From Methylococcaceae bacterium UBA1147 (lineage in GTDB: Bacteria > Pseudomonadota > Gammaproteobacteria > Methylococcales > UBA1147), in assembly GCA_002311315.1 (NCBI GenBank), contig DBZZ01000047.1:4024-29688 (forward strand): a stretch of DNA of 25,665 bases, in the 5' to 3' direction. The translations under genes were made by a program, and so were the position numbers. The first letter of the stretch is position 1. Each line of letters begins with the position of its first letter. The notes beneath the pieces were generated by a model that made no database searches, had not been told where the DNA came from, and saw only the letters and a list, made by a program, of their open reading frames with translations. Below, in pieces: positions 1-8,126 of the stretch.

Positions 1-2
1 GA

Positions 3-29
3 ACAAACAAAAGCGGCACGCCCCTGCCG
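3..29 (-). terminator. Possible Rho-independent terminator after tpx
   Basis: Read on the minus strand, a CGGCA / TGCCG stem (plus-strand positions 14-18 and 25-29) with a 6-base loop is followed by a T-rich tail, CTTTTGTTTG. It lies about 85 bases past the tpx stop and would end tpx transcription. The stem is only 5 bp and the T-run is interrupted, so this is a moderate call. Confidence 0.42.
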
Positions 30-112
30 TTTCGAATGACCATGTCCCCTCTTGCGATTCTTCACCCTGCCACTAACTGCGTAGGGAATACCAAACAGCT
101 GAAAATTAGCGT

Positions 113-610
113 TCAACCCAGTATTGCCAGCGCGCTATCGTAGTCAGGTTCGTCCGCGATTTCACCGACCAGCTGGGTGTACACCACCTTGTCCTGTTGG
201 TCGAGAATCACAATGGCACGGGTGGTTAGCCCCTTCAATACGCCGTCAATAATCGAGATGCCGTAATCGGTCGCAAAATCTGAACGGAAGGATGACAGCG
301 GAACGACATTTTCCAACCCCTCTGCTTCACAAAACCTGGCCTGGGCAAAAGGCAAGTCCGCAGAAATCACTAGAACGACCGTGTTGTCGAGGGAAGCTGC
401 CTTTTCATTGAAAATCCGGGTTGAAACCGCGCAGGTCGGTGTATCCAGACTAGGCACGATGGACAACACTTTTCTCTTGTTTCCAAAATCCTGCAACGAA
501 ACATTGTCCAGCTTTCCGTTCACCAACTCAAAGCCGGGGGCATTGTCCCCAACCGAAGGCAGATTTCCGGATGTATTGATCGGGTTTCCACCCAAAGTAA
601 CTGTAGCCAT
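113..610 (-). CDS. tpx: Thiol peroxidase Tpx (atypical 2-Cys peroxiredoxin)
   Basis: A 165-residue protein that reduces H2O2 and organic hydroperoxides, normally using thioredoxin as donor. The peroxidatic cysteine is C60 in PSLDTPTC and the resolving cysteine is C94 in ARFCEAEG, matching the spacing of the E. coli enzyme (C61/C95). The Tpx N-terminus (MATVTLGGNP) and length are standard. The ATG at 610 was chosen over an in-frame upstream start at 703 because homology begins there and AGGA lies about 11 bases upstream. The upstream extension would also run into the end of the ATPase gene. It lies 89 bases after the peptide-importer ATPase on the same strand, so it could be read through or have its own promoter; I see no clear -35/-10. 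Family assignment is secure. Confidence 0.95.
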   Translation of the reverse strand: MATVTLGGNPINTSGNLPSVGDNAPGFELVNGKLDNVSLQDFGNKRKVLSIVPSLDTPTCAVSTRIFNEKAASLDNTVVLVISADLPFAQARFCEAEGLENVVPLSSFRSDFATDYGISIIDGVLKGLTTRAIVILDQQDKVVYTQLVGEIADEPDYDSALAILG

Positions 611-647
611 AATCGAATTGATCCTGCAATGAAGTTCTGAGATTGAT

Positions 648-683
648 AAAAAAACCGCGCGTTGGGAGGGCTCGCGACCTCGG
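648..683 (-). terminator. Weak terminator-like hairpin between importer operon and tpx
   Basis: On the minus strand, CCG and CGCG can pair with CGCG and CGG across a bulged stem, followed directly by seven T residues (plus positions 648-654). It sits between the importer ATPase stop (700) and the tpx start (610). The stem is imperfect, with a 4-base bulge, so it may only attenuate readthrough or may be chance. Confidence 0.25.
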
Positions 684-699
684 CACGGTCTACTTGGCG

Positions 700-2376
700 T
701 CAATCTAACCCTGTATGTAATACCGAATCAAGCAATTTCCGGGTATAAGGGTGCCTAGGGCTCGTCAGGACCTCAGCAGCTGGCCCGTTTTCCACAAATC
801 TGCCCCTGTACATGACCGCCACCTGGTCCGCTATTCGCGCGACAACCGCGAGATCATGACTGATGAACAAGTAACTCAACTCCTCTGTTTCCTGCAGCTC
901 CAGCATGAGTTCGATAATCTGCGCCTGAACGGAAACATCCAGTGCGCTGGTCGGTTCATCAAGGACCAGCAACCTGGGGTGAACCGCAAGCGCCCTTGCA
1001 ATACAGATCCGTTGACGCTGCCCTCCAGAGAATTCATGCGGATACCGCTCCATTGCCCCGGCCGGCAGACCGACTTTTTCAAGTAATTCGCCCACCAATC
1101 CCTTGAACTCCGTATCAGAGATACGCGGCCGCAAGGATCTTAGGCCTTCGCCAACCACCTCGCCAACAGACATCCTTGGATTCATTGAAGAAAAGGGATC
1201 TTGGAAAACGATCTGCATCGCGGCCGGGTCCACCTTTCTCGGTCTGGAAAACGGTTCATCTCCGTCGATTCCGTCGAACTGGATTTCCCCACCAGTGGCT
1301 TTCACCAGTTGTAAGATTGCCTTTCCCAAGGTGGTCTTGCCGCATCCAGACTCTCCCACAACTGCCAGCGTACAGCCCCGCGCGAGGTCCAAGCTGACCC
1401 CGTCCACGGCCTTGACCCAACCCGACACTCTCTTCAGGAACCCCTGTCGTATCGGGTAATGAACCTTGAGATCCCGAACCTGCAAGAGGATGCAAGCAGA
1501 ATCATGAATCGGTTGCCGGAATCGTTCCATGCCCGGTAAGGCATTGATGAGTTTACGTGTGTACGGATGAACAGAATTGTGGAAAAACAGCTCCTGTCGG
1601 GATCGTTCAACGATACGCCCCTCTTTCATGACCGCCACGTTATCGGCCATCTCTCCGACCACGCCAAAATCGTGAGTGATTAGCCACAGTCCCATTCCGG
1701 TATCCTGTTGAATACTTTTCAGCAACCGCAGGATCTGAGCCTGGATCGTTACGTCAAGGGCCGTTGTCGGTTCATCTGCAATCAACAGATCCGGATTGCC
1801 GGCCAACGCAATAGCGATCACCACGCGCTGGCGGAGACCACCGGACAACTGGTGGGGATATTCCGAGTAACGCCTTTGCACAAATGGAATCTCGACACGG
1901 TCCATAAGCTCCATCACCTCCGACCGGGTCGGGCGGTACCATCGACCTGACCGGCTGCGAACAGCCTCGGCAATCTGAGAACCGACCGTCATCACCGGAT
2001 TCAGCGATGTCATCGGGTCCTGGAAGACCATGCCGATCCTGCGACCCCGGATCGCGTTCATGTCGCGTTCGGGAATCCGCAACAGGTCCAGACCCTTGAA
2101 TCCCACTCGACCGGCTTTGATAGATGCAGCGGACGGCAATAAACGTAAGACCGATAAGGCGGCGACCGATTTTCCCGATCCCGACTCGCCAACAAGGGCA
2201 AAGGTTTCCTTTCGCCGGATCGAAAAACTGATGCCATCGACGACTGGAACGCTGGCTTGTCCGCTACCGAATGATATTTTTAGTGATTCGACTTCCAGAA
2301 GAACAGGATCAGTACCCTGATCGACCGCACTCATATCCGGCCCGTCGGTGCCCGTACTGGTCTTTTTTCCTACCAT
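700..2376 (-). CDS. Peptide ABC transporter, fused double ATPase (YejF/OppDF-like)
   Basis: A 558-residue protein with two complete ABC ATPase domains, expected on the cytoplasmic face and powering the two permeases encoded upstream. Domain 1 has Walker A GESGSGKS (63-70), signature LSGGLRQR (178-185) and Walker B ending in DEP (201-203). Domain 2 has Walker A GESGCGKT (341-348), signature FSGGQRQR (449-456) and Walker B LLVLDEP (469-475). Each domain is followed by HPYTRKL, typical of oligopeptide/dipeptide importer ATPases. A single-chain double ATPase is the YejF arrangement; E. coli YejF is similar in length. The ATG at 2376 overlaps the serB stop by 7 bases, implying translational coupling; M15 (2334) is a weaker alternative start. 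The substrate cannot be read from this gene. Confidence 0.93.
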   Translation of the reverse strand: MVGKKTSTGTDGPDMSAVDQGTDPVLLEVESLKISFGSGQASVPVVDGISFSIRRKETFALVGESGSGKSVAALSVLRLLPSAASIKAGRVGFKGLDLLRIPERDMNAIRGRRIGMVFQDPMTSLNPVMTVGSQIAEAVRSRSGRWYRPTRSEVMELMDRVEIPFVQRRYSEYPHQLSGGLRQRVVIAIALAGNPDLLIADEPTTALDVTIQAQILRLLKSIQQDTGMGLWLITHDFGVVGEMADNVAVMKEGRIVERSRQELFFHNSVHPYTRKLINALPGMERFRQPIHDSACILLQVRDLKVHYPIRQGFLKRVSGWVKAVDGVSLDLARGCTLAVVGESGCGKTTLGKAILQLVKATGGEIQFDGIDGDEPFSRPRKVDPAAMQIVFQDPFSSMNPRMSVGEVVGEGLRSLRPRISDTEFKGLVGELLEKVGLPAGAMERYPHEFSGGQRQRICIARALAVHPRLLVLDEPTSALDVSVQAQIIELMLELQETEELSYLFISHDLAVVARIADQVAVMYRGRFVENGPAAEVLTSPRHPYTRKLLDSVLHTGLD

Positions 2377-3233
2377 CCGTACTCGCTACCATCAATCCAC
2401 CCCAGAAAATCATTCAGGGCATTCAGCCCACTGTGATTCAAAACGATATCCATGGCCTCCTGCACCACTGGGTGAGCCTGGTAAGCAACACCCAGCCCAG
2501 CCGTCATTAGCATTGGCAGATCGTTCGCACCATCGCCGACAGCGATGACCTGATCTGTCGTAATCGATAAGCGTTTACAGACCTCGGCAAGAAAGCATGC
2601 CTTAGCCTGGCCGTCTACAAGCGGCCCTTCCAGGCGACCGGTCAGTTGACCATTGTCCACCTGCAATTGGTTAGCAAGGCTGTCAAACAGGCCAAAGCGC
2701 CGCACCAACCGTTCCGCAAAGAAACAGAATCCACCGGAGACCAGGACCAGCGGGATTCGTCTTGCCGCCAGTTCCGAGAGCAGACTCTCCACACCCCAAC
2801 GGGTTTCCAGCCGGGTCCGATAAACTTGTTCCAACTGCTCCAGCCTCAATCCTGCCAGCAAGCCAACCCGTTTTCGCAACGACTCAGCATAATCGATCTC
2901 CCCGCGCATCGCCGCCCCGGTAATGGCAGCGACTGTAGCTTGGTGGCCGCTCAGATTAGCCAGTTCATCGATACATTCGACATTGACAAAGGTCGAGTCC
3001 ATATCACACACAACAAGCCCAACTTGTTGCGGATCAAACCCATCCGGCAACACGTTGATATCGATCTGGAACCTCCCCCGGAGGTTTTCGATCACCATTC
3101 GATCGGCGACCTGTGCATCCACGACCAGTCTTTGGTTCCCGGCCCTATAGAACCGTCCGCCCGTCTGTTCCAGAATCATACGCACGTCGGTTTGATGATG
3201 TAGTTTCCCGTGCAGACAGAGACGGTTAATCAT
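2370..3233 (-). CDS. serB: Phosphoserine phosphatase SerB
   Basis: A 287-residue HAD-superfamily hydrolase that removes phosphate from O-phosphoserine, the last step of L-serine synthesis. The catalytic DMDST motif is at 77-81 (D77 nucleophile, D79 acid/base). Motif II serine is S166 in LVSGGF, motif III lysine is K211, and the Mg-binding GDGAND is at 233-238. About 70 residues precede the HAD domain, shorter than in SerB proteins with a full ACT-type region. The ATG overlaps the upstream permease stop (ATGA, 3230-3233) and the gene's end overlaps the downstream ATPase start, so it sits inside the importer operon and is probably co-translated. The family is secure. A preference for another phosphorylated small molecule cannot be excluded from sequence. 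Confidence 0.93.
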   Translation of the reverse strand: MINRLCLHGKLHHQTDVRMILEQTGGRFYRAGNQRLVVDAQVADRMVIENLRGRFQIDINVLPDGFDPQQVGLVVCDMDSTFVNVECIDELANLSGHQATVAAITGAAMRGEIDYAESLRKRVGLLAGLRLEQLEQVYRTRLETRWGVESLLSELAARRIPLVLVSGGFCFFAERLVRRFGLFDSLANQLQVDNGQLTGRLEGPLVDGQAKACFLAEVCKRLSITTDQVIAVGDGANDLPMLMTAGLGVAYQAHPVVQEAMDIVLNHSGLNALNDFLGWIDGSEYGW

Positions 3234-4630
3234 CTTTCACCACGCTGATAACGCGGGTCCAGCGCATCCCGGACGCCATCGGCAAACAGGTTGGCAGACA
3301 GCACCAGAATAAACATGAAAAGAAAGGCGGCAAACAGGGGCCACCAGACCACCGGCTCCCGAGCCATTTCCAGCCGGGCACTGTTAATCATGTTACCCCA
3401 GCTAAAGGTTGTCGGATCAACACCAATATTAATGTACGAAAGAACCGCTTCGGCAAGCACGAGACCACTAAAATCGAGAGTGACCGAGATCAGAACAATA
3501 TGGAAAAGATTCGGCAGGATATGCCGAGCCAGGATCCCCGGATCCCCCACGCCCAACGCTCTTGCCGCCTGAACGTACTCCATCTCCCGAAGCTTGAGAG
3601 TCTCGGCACGCAGAAGACGACAAAGGCCTGTCCAACTGGTCATCCCGAGCACCAGGCAAAGAAACAGCAGCCGGGTATCTGCACGCACGGCGATCGTATC
3701 GAATGCTTCCGCGTGGTTCGACATGTAAACCTGAACCACCAGGATCGATGCAGCAATCAGTAGTACGCCGGGGATGGAATTGAGGGTCGTGTAGATGTAC
3801 TGAATCAGGTCATCGACCCATCCCCTGTAGTAGCCGGAAACGATGCCCAGGACCAGTGCGAAGGGTAGGGTCACCAAGGTAGTCAGACAGCCGATCACCA
3901 AACCCGTGCGGATACTCTTGAGGCTCTGGTACAAGACATCCTGTCCCACCTTATCCGTACCCAGAACGTGGTAATGAACACTCAGGTCGACCAGGGTCCA
4001 GCCCATGCACAGGATCAGGGTTCCCGTAACCAATACCGACCTCCAGGGCTTCTCAAAATCATCGCCAGACAATTGGCAAATCTCCTTGGACATGCTGGTC
4101 GATTTCTTTCGGGACCGGAAAATCGCTGCCGAAAGAACCAACAGTCCGGCAACCAGAAGGCCCTTCGCTGTCCCCTGAACAACCGTTTGAAGAATGTCGT
4201 GAACCCGACTGTCCGGCTCCTCGAGATGGGCCCCGCCGTGAACCAGACGTGCGTACCCCCAGAAACCCGAACCAACCCCATCCGGCAGAAGTTCACGCGT
4301 GTAAAGGTGGGATGCGAACGGAGCAGAATAGGTTTTTTCATCATGGGTCCTGATCGTGGTCGCCCAGACATCAAAAAGGCTGATCGGTTCACCCTGTACA
4401 ATTACCGAGCCTGCCGAGGCCGTTGCATGAGCTGGGTAGAAGCGGATGCTGTCCAGCAGCCCGATCAAAAGAAAAACCACAAGGATCACCAGCGAAATCA
4501 TTGCCGGTTTATCAGACGTGAGTTTTCGCCACGGCCGCAGCCACTGTTCTTTTCGACCAAAACGCAAGAAGGCCAGCAACAGACTTCCTAGAACCAGGAA
4601 GATCAGAGTGTCAGTCCAGAAAAAAACCAC
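3230..4630 (-). CDS. Peptide ABC transporter permease (DppC/YejE-like)
   Basis: A 466-residue inner-membrane permease of the BPD_transp_1 class. The EAA loop that docks the ATPase lies around 351-373, with the pattern EYVQAARALG...HILPN. The typical GTDKVGQDVL segment precedes the core (224-233). Hydrophobic segments are near 8-22, 43-60, 156-170, 198-215, 243-265, 285-302, 322-335, 378-400 and 430-450. At 466 residues it is about 100 longer than usual members. The extra length lies between the first N-terminal segments and the core, and contains a soluble stretch (about 61-155) and two additional hydrophobic segments. The start is GTG at 4630, 13 bases after the partner permease. The end overlaps serB. 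Confidence 0.92.
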   Translation of the reverse strand: MVFFWTDTLIFLVLGSLLLAFLRFGRKEQWLRPWRKLTSDKPAMISLVILVVFLLIGLLDSIRFYPAHATASAGSVIVQGEPISLFDVWATTIRTHDEKTYSAPFASHLYTRELLPDGVGSGFWGYARLVHGGAHLEEPDSRVHDILQTVVQGTAKGLLVAGLLVLSAAIFRSRKKSTSMSKEICQLSGDDFEKPWRSVLVTGTLILCMGWTLVDLSVHYHVLGTDKVGQDVLYQSLKSIRTGLVIGCLTTLVTLPFALVLGIVSGYYRGWVDDLIQYIYTTLNSIPGVLLIAASILVVQVYMSNHAEAFDTIAVRADTRLLFLCLVLGMTSWTGLCRLLRAETLKLREMEYVQAARALGVGDPGILARHILPNLFHIVLISVTLDFSGLVLAEAVLSYINIGVDPTTFSWGNMINSARLEMAREPVVWWPLFAAFLFMFILVLSANLFADGVRDALDPRYQRGER

Positions 4631-4643
4631 GATGGGGAACCCT

Positions 4644-5621
4644 TCAGAGAAGTCTGATCCGGGGATCGACCAGCGTATACGCGATGTCGGTCATCACTAA
4701 CCCCAAGATATAGAGAGCCGAGCCAAGAAAAACCATCGAACGGACGATTGCGAAATCCTGCCGGTTGATCGCATCAATGGTATAACTACCCAGCCCCGGA
4801 ATACTGAAAAAGGATTCGGTAATCAGGCTGCCCATGAACAGAATCGGCAACACCGCTACAATGCCAGTGAGGATTGGTATCAGGGCATTCCGCAACACAT
4901 GGCTAAAAAGAACCCGGGTTTCCGACAGCCCCTTGGCACGCGCAGTGCGGACGTAATCCTTCTCGACTTCCTCCAGCAGCAGGCTTCGGTACCATCTGGC
5001 ACCCGCTCCCAGCCCAGAAACCACCCCAATCAGGACCGGCAGAACCAGGAACTTGACCGCGTTCAACCCCGTGTCGTAGCCGGAAATGGGCACCAGCAGC
5101 AGAAACTTGCCGACCAGGTATTGGCCAAGAATAATATAGAACAGTGCCGAGACGGACATCATGGCAACACAAACAATCACTCCCCAGAATTCGACATAGG
5201 TCGAACGGAAAAACACCATCAGGACGGCAAGAGTGATGTTTGCCAGTAACCCGCAAACCAGCGAAGGAACAGCAATCGCGAGACTCGGCCACATTCTTTG
5301 CATGATGTCCGAGCCAATGTCCCTGCCACTGTCCGAACGGCCAAACCGAAACAGAAAAAGCCCTGCCGACTTGGTATAGAAAATCGTTTCCGTAAGGTGT
5401 CCTGTTCCTTCTGACTGACCGTTCCACCACAATGGCATCTGGTATCCGCGCTGTTCCTTCCACTTCTGGATTGCCTGTTCGGTCACGTGTTTCTGGCCAA
5501 GCTGCATGCGTGCCATGTCATCCGGAGTATTGACGACAAAAAACAGCAGGAAGGTCAGGATATTTACTCCCGCAAGCAGGGGAAATGCATACAGAATACG
5601 GCGGATAATGTATGCCGTCAT
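4644..5621 (-). CDS. Peptide ABC transporter permease (DppB/YejB-like)
   Basis: A 325-residue inner-membrane permease that starts with the characteristic MTAYIIRRILYAFPLL segment of DppB/OppB proteins. The EAA loop EKDYVRTARAKGLSE...HVLRNALIP lies in the C-terminal half and is followed by LITESFFSIPGLG, also a family hallmark. A periplasmic loop of roughly 75 residues separates the first two membrane segments. The C-terminus ends in the usual YTLVDPRIRL pattern. It starts three bases after the binding-protein stop and probably forms a heterodimer with the next permease. Substrate specificity is not evident. Confidence 0.93.
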   Translation of the reverse strand: MTAYIIRRILYAFPLLAGVNILTFLLFFVVNTPDDMARMQLGQKHVTEQAIQKWKEQRGYQMPLWWNGQSEGTGHLTETIFYTKSAGLFLFRFGRSDSGRDIGSDIMQRMWPSLAIAVPSLVCGLLANITLAVLMVFFRSTYVEFWGVIVCVAMMSVSALFYIILGQYLVGKFLLLVPISGYDTGLNAVKFLVLPVLIGVVSGLGAGARWYRSLLLEEVEKDYVRTARAKGLSETRVLFSHVLRNALIPILTGIVAVLPILFMGSLITESFFSIPGLGSYTIDAINRQDFAIVRSMVFLGSALYILGLVMTDIAYTLVDPRIRLL

Positions 5622-5624
5622 GAA

Positions 5625-7862
5625 CTACAGCGCACCTGCGCGCTGCTGACGCCGGTAAAGAAGCCAGGCCGGGCAAAAGAAAGCAAACAGGATTATTAGT
5701 ATGCTAGCCAACGGCCATATCCTTGCCCGGTTCCATAGTCTGCGCATCCGTGCCCGGCGGTCGACATCAATCCTCAGGTACTTCAACTGGTTGTTCGCCA
5801 TCAGGTTTGGTTTCATGTTGCGGTACCACCCATGGTAAAGATTGAAACTTTTCGGGTGAAAACCGAACAGCCACGGGGAATCGCGTCGAATGATCTCCTG
5901 CATCTGCTGGATGATAGAGAAACGCTCCTGGGTCGATTCCATGTTCCTCATTCGTTCGAAAAGCCGGTCAAACTCGGGGTTGCTGTAATTTGCCGCATTT
6001 TCGCCGCCCGCGCTGACCTTGCCGTTCGGACCGTAGAGGAGAAAGAAGAAATTTTCCGGATCTGGGTAATCGGCATTCCAACCCCACAAGAAGACCTGGT
6101 TGTTGCCGTCGCGCATCTTTCGCTGGAAGCGGTTGTAGTCAGTACCGCGGATGACCAGATGAATACCTAGCTTGAGAAACTGCTTTCTGAACCAGTTCAA
6201 CCGGGCGCGGTCGTCTGGCCCGGTTGCAACGGTATCAAAATACAGGATCAAGGCTTTCCCTGTTGACCGCTCGACCCCGCCCGGGTAGCCAGCCTCAGAC
6301 ATCAGGATCTTTGCTTCCTGCAAGCCTTTGCGCCGAACCGCGCCCTCAATCCAGTCATAAACGAAGGGGTTAATGCCCTGCTCTCCCTCCCGACGGCCGT
6401 AAATACCCGGAGGAAGAATTCCTTGCGCCACTATGCCGCGGCCGTTCATGAAAATGGAAATGTATTCTTCGTAATCGACCGCAATCGAGATTGCCTGACG
6501 CAGTTTCCGCGCATTTTCGGTGCCCCCGCCCAGCACCGGATCCAGCATATTGAAACCCATGTAGAATACCGAGGTCAGGACGCTGGTCTTAAGACTGATT
6601 CCCTTGTCCCTGAGGTCAGCCGTCAATCCAACATCACCTTCGATCGTGAAGCGGACTGCCTGGTCAAAGCTGTCCGATGAAATCCCTGAAGCATCGTAAT
6701 ATCCTTGCATGAACTTGTTCCAGAACGGAATATTCTCCTTTTCCAGCGAATACACAACCCTGTCGATAAAGGGAATACGAGATCCCGCATCATCAAGCAG
6801 ACCATTTTCCCTATCAGATATTTCACCTTGAGATGGATAGTACTCCCCATGGAAATTGGGATTTTTCTGCAAAACCATGCGCCGGTTCGGATTGTTTTCA
6901 ACCACCATGTAGGGCCCCGTCCCCACCGGGAACCAGTCGAGGGTAATGTTTCTCTGCTGCAGAGCCTTCTGCCGATAGAATCGAACCGCCTCCCACGGCA
7001 TCGGTGAAAAAAAGGGCATCGCCAGCCAGTAACGGAATTGCGGATACTTTCCCCGTATCCTTATTCGGTATCGGTACCGGTCCAGTGCTTTAACACCTTC
7101 CAGCCCAAACGCATTGAGATCGGTAGCCTTTCCCGGGATTCTTGCCGCTTCAAGTCGATTCGACAATCCCGAAAGACCGACGATATAGGCCTTCATGAAT
7201 TCGGCGATTGGTGAATGAACGTCGGGATCCACCAGTCGCTTGATCTGGTATATGTAGTCCTCAGCAACCAGTTCCCTGCTGCCCGTCTGCGGGAAATCGC
7301 CGATCGAATGGATACCGTCGAGCGCATCCGGCACCAACGCATGGTACAGAAAATTGCCCTGTTCATCTTTCGCAAACGCCGGGTGGGGCTGGTAACGAAT
7401 GCCCGGTGCAATGGCAATGACATAGTCGGTGAACGCCACCAGGCCTTCATCGCTCTCTTTCTCCATTGCCCGGCCCTCGCTATCACGGTAAATCACTTCC
7501 GGATGCTGCTCCGCAGACAGTGGAACCAGCCTGTACGGTCGCAGCAAATAATGGTATTGCAGGACAGGTTCGTAAACCTGCGCGATCAATGCATATTCGT
7601 TGGAACTGTATGCAACCGCCGGATCCAGGTGTTTTGGCCTTTCCGAAAATGAAGAATACAGAATATTGCTGGACGAATCGGAGGTCGGATACGGATTGTT
7701 CCATACCGAATCTCCACAGCCCGACAGGACGCCGATCAGCATCACTAGCAAGCATGACAATGCCAAGGAAATACCTTTCCGGGCTGAAATTTTACATCCC
7801 CCGAATGGCGGTTCCGAGAAAATTCCGAATGGCATCCGATAACGACGCGGTGTCCGTTTCAC
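5625..7862 (-). CDS. Peptide-type ABC substrate-binding lipoprotein with C-terminal membrane segment
   Basis: A 745-residue family-5 solute-binding protein (SBP_bac_5; OppA/DppA/YejA class), first gene of the importer operon. A basic N-terminus and hydrophobic stretch lead to the lipobox LSGC (46-49), so C49 is the likely lipid-modified residue. The family body follows, including FSERPKHLDPA near 71-82 and WNADYPDPENFF in the C-terminal half. Unusually, residues about 715-735 form a second strong hydrophobic segment (LASILIILFAFFCPAWLL) followed by RRQQR, predicting a C-terminal membrane anchor with a short cytoplasmic tail. The longest frame starts at GTG 7862; ATG 7835 is also possible. Neither has a convincing Shine-Dalgarno, so the start is uncertain. 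Length exceeds typical OppA/YejA proteins. Confidence 0.88.
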   Translation of the reverse strand: MKRTPRRYRMPFGIFSEPPFGGCKISARKGISLALSCLLVMLIGVLSGCGDSVWNNPYPTSDSSSNILYSSFSERPKHLDPAVAYSSNEYALIAQVYEPVLQYHYLLRPYRLVPLSAEQHPEVIYRDSEGRAMEKESDEGLVAFTDYVIAIAPGIRYQPHPAFAKDEQGNFLYHALVPDALDGIHSIGDFPQTGSRELVAEDYIYQIKRLVDPDVHSPIAEFMKAYIVGLSGLSNRLEAARIPGKATDLNAFGLEGVKALDRYRYRIRIRGKYPQFRYWLAMPFFSPMPWEAVRFYRQKALQQRNITLDWFPVGTGPYMVVENNPNRRMVLQKNPNFHGEYYPSQGEISDRENGLLDDAGSRIPFIDRVVYSLEKENIPFWNKFMQGYYDASGISSDSFDQAVRFTIEGDVGLTADLRDKGISLKTSVLTSVFYMGFNMLDPVLGGGTENARKLRQAISIAVDYEEYISIFMNGRGIVAQGILPPGIYGRREGEQGINPFVYDWIEGAVRRKGLQEAKILMSEAGYPGGVERSTGKALILYFDTVATGPDDRARLNWFRKQFLKLGIHLVIRGTDYNRFQRKMRDGNNQVFLWGWNADYPDPENFFFLLYGPNGKVSAGGENAANYSNPEFDRLFERMRNMESTQERFSIIQQMQEIIRRDSPWLFGFHPKSFNLYHGWYRNMKPNLMANNQLKYLRIDVDRRARMRRLWNRARIWPLASILIILFAFFCPAWLLYRRQQRAGAL

Positions 7863-8126
7863 GGATCAATCACAGGAACCCCGCATGTTCTAGCAGGCAG
7901 GCACCAAACAGGAAATCAGCCATTTCACCTCGCGAAAACATCAGGCTGCCCCAGACGGGAGGCAACCGAACCCGTTTCCTTGCAACCATTTGCCACTGGG
8001 AACGGCCCCATGATAGCTTAGTCAAACTGGGCAACGGTCCTTCATAAAAGCCATTACCAACGGCAACAACAGACTTTAGCACCTCGCTGACACACGATCG
8101 CCTTCCACCGACATCCTGCATGTCCC
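7863..8126. other. Divergent gap between importer operon and PQQ dehydrogenase
   Basis: About 264 bases separate the divergent starts and must hold control signals for both, but I find no clear sigma-70 promoter on either strand. The minus strand carries an unassigned 83-codon open frame (8121 down to 7870) with an AAGGG about 12 bases upstream and plausible-looking codons. It matches no family I recognise and ends just before the binding-protein start. I leave it uncalled as a gene. Confidence 0.4.

Noticed and set aside
611..703. Longer Tpx starting at 703
   Set aside because: The extra 31 residues have no family similarity and overlap the ATPase gene end; the ATG at 610 has a ribosome-binding site and fits Tpx length.
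2646..3203. 185-codon plus-strand frame
   Set aside because: It is antisense to serB, whose motifs are intact; no family resemblance and no ribosome-binding site.
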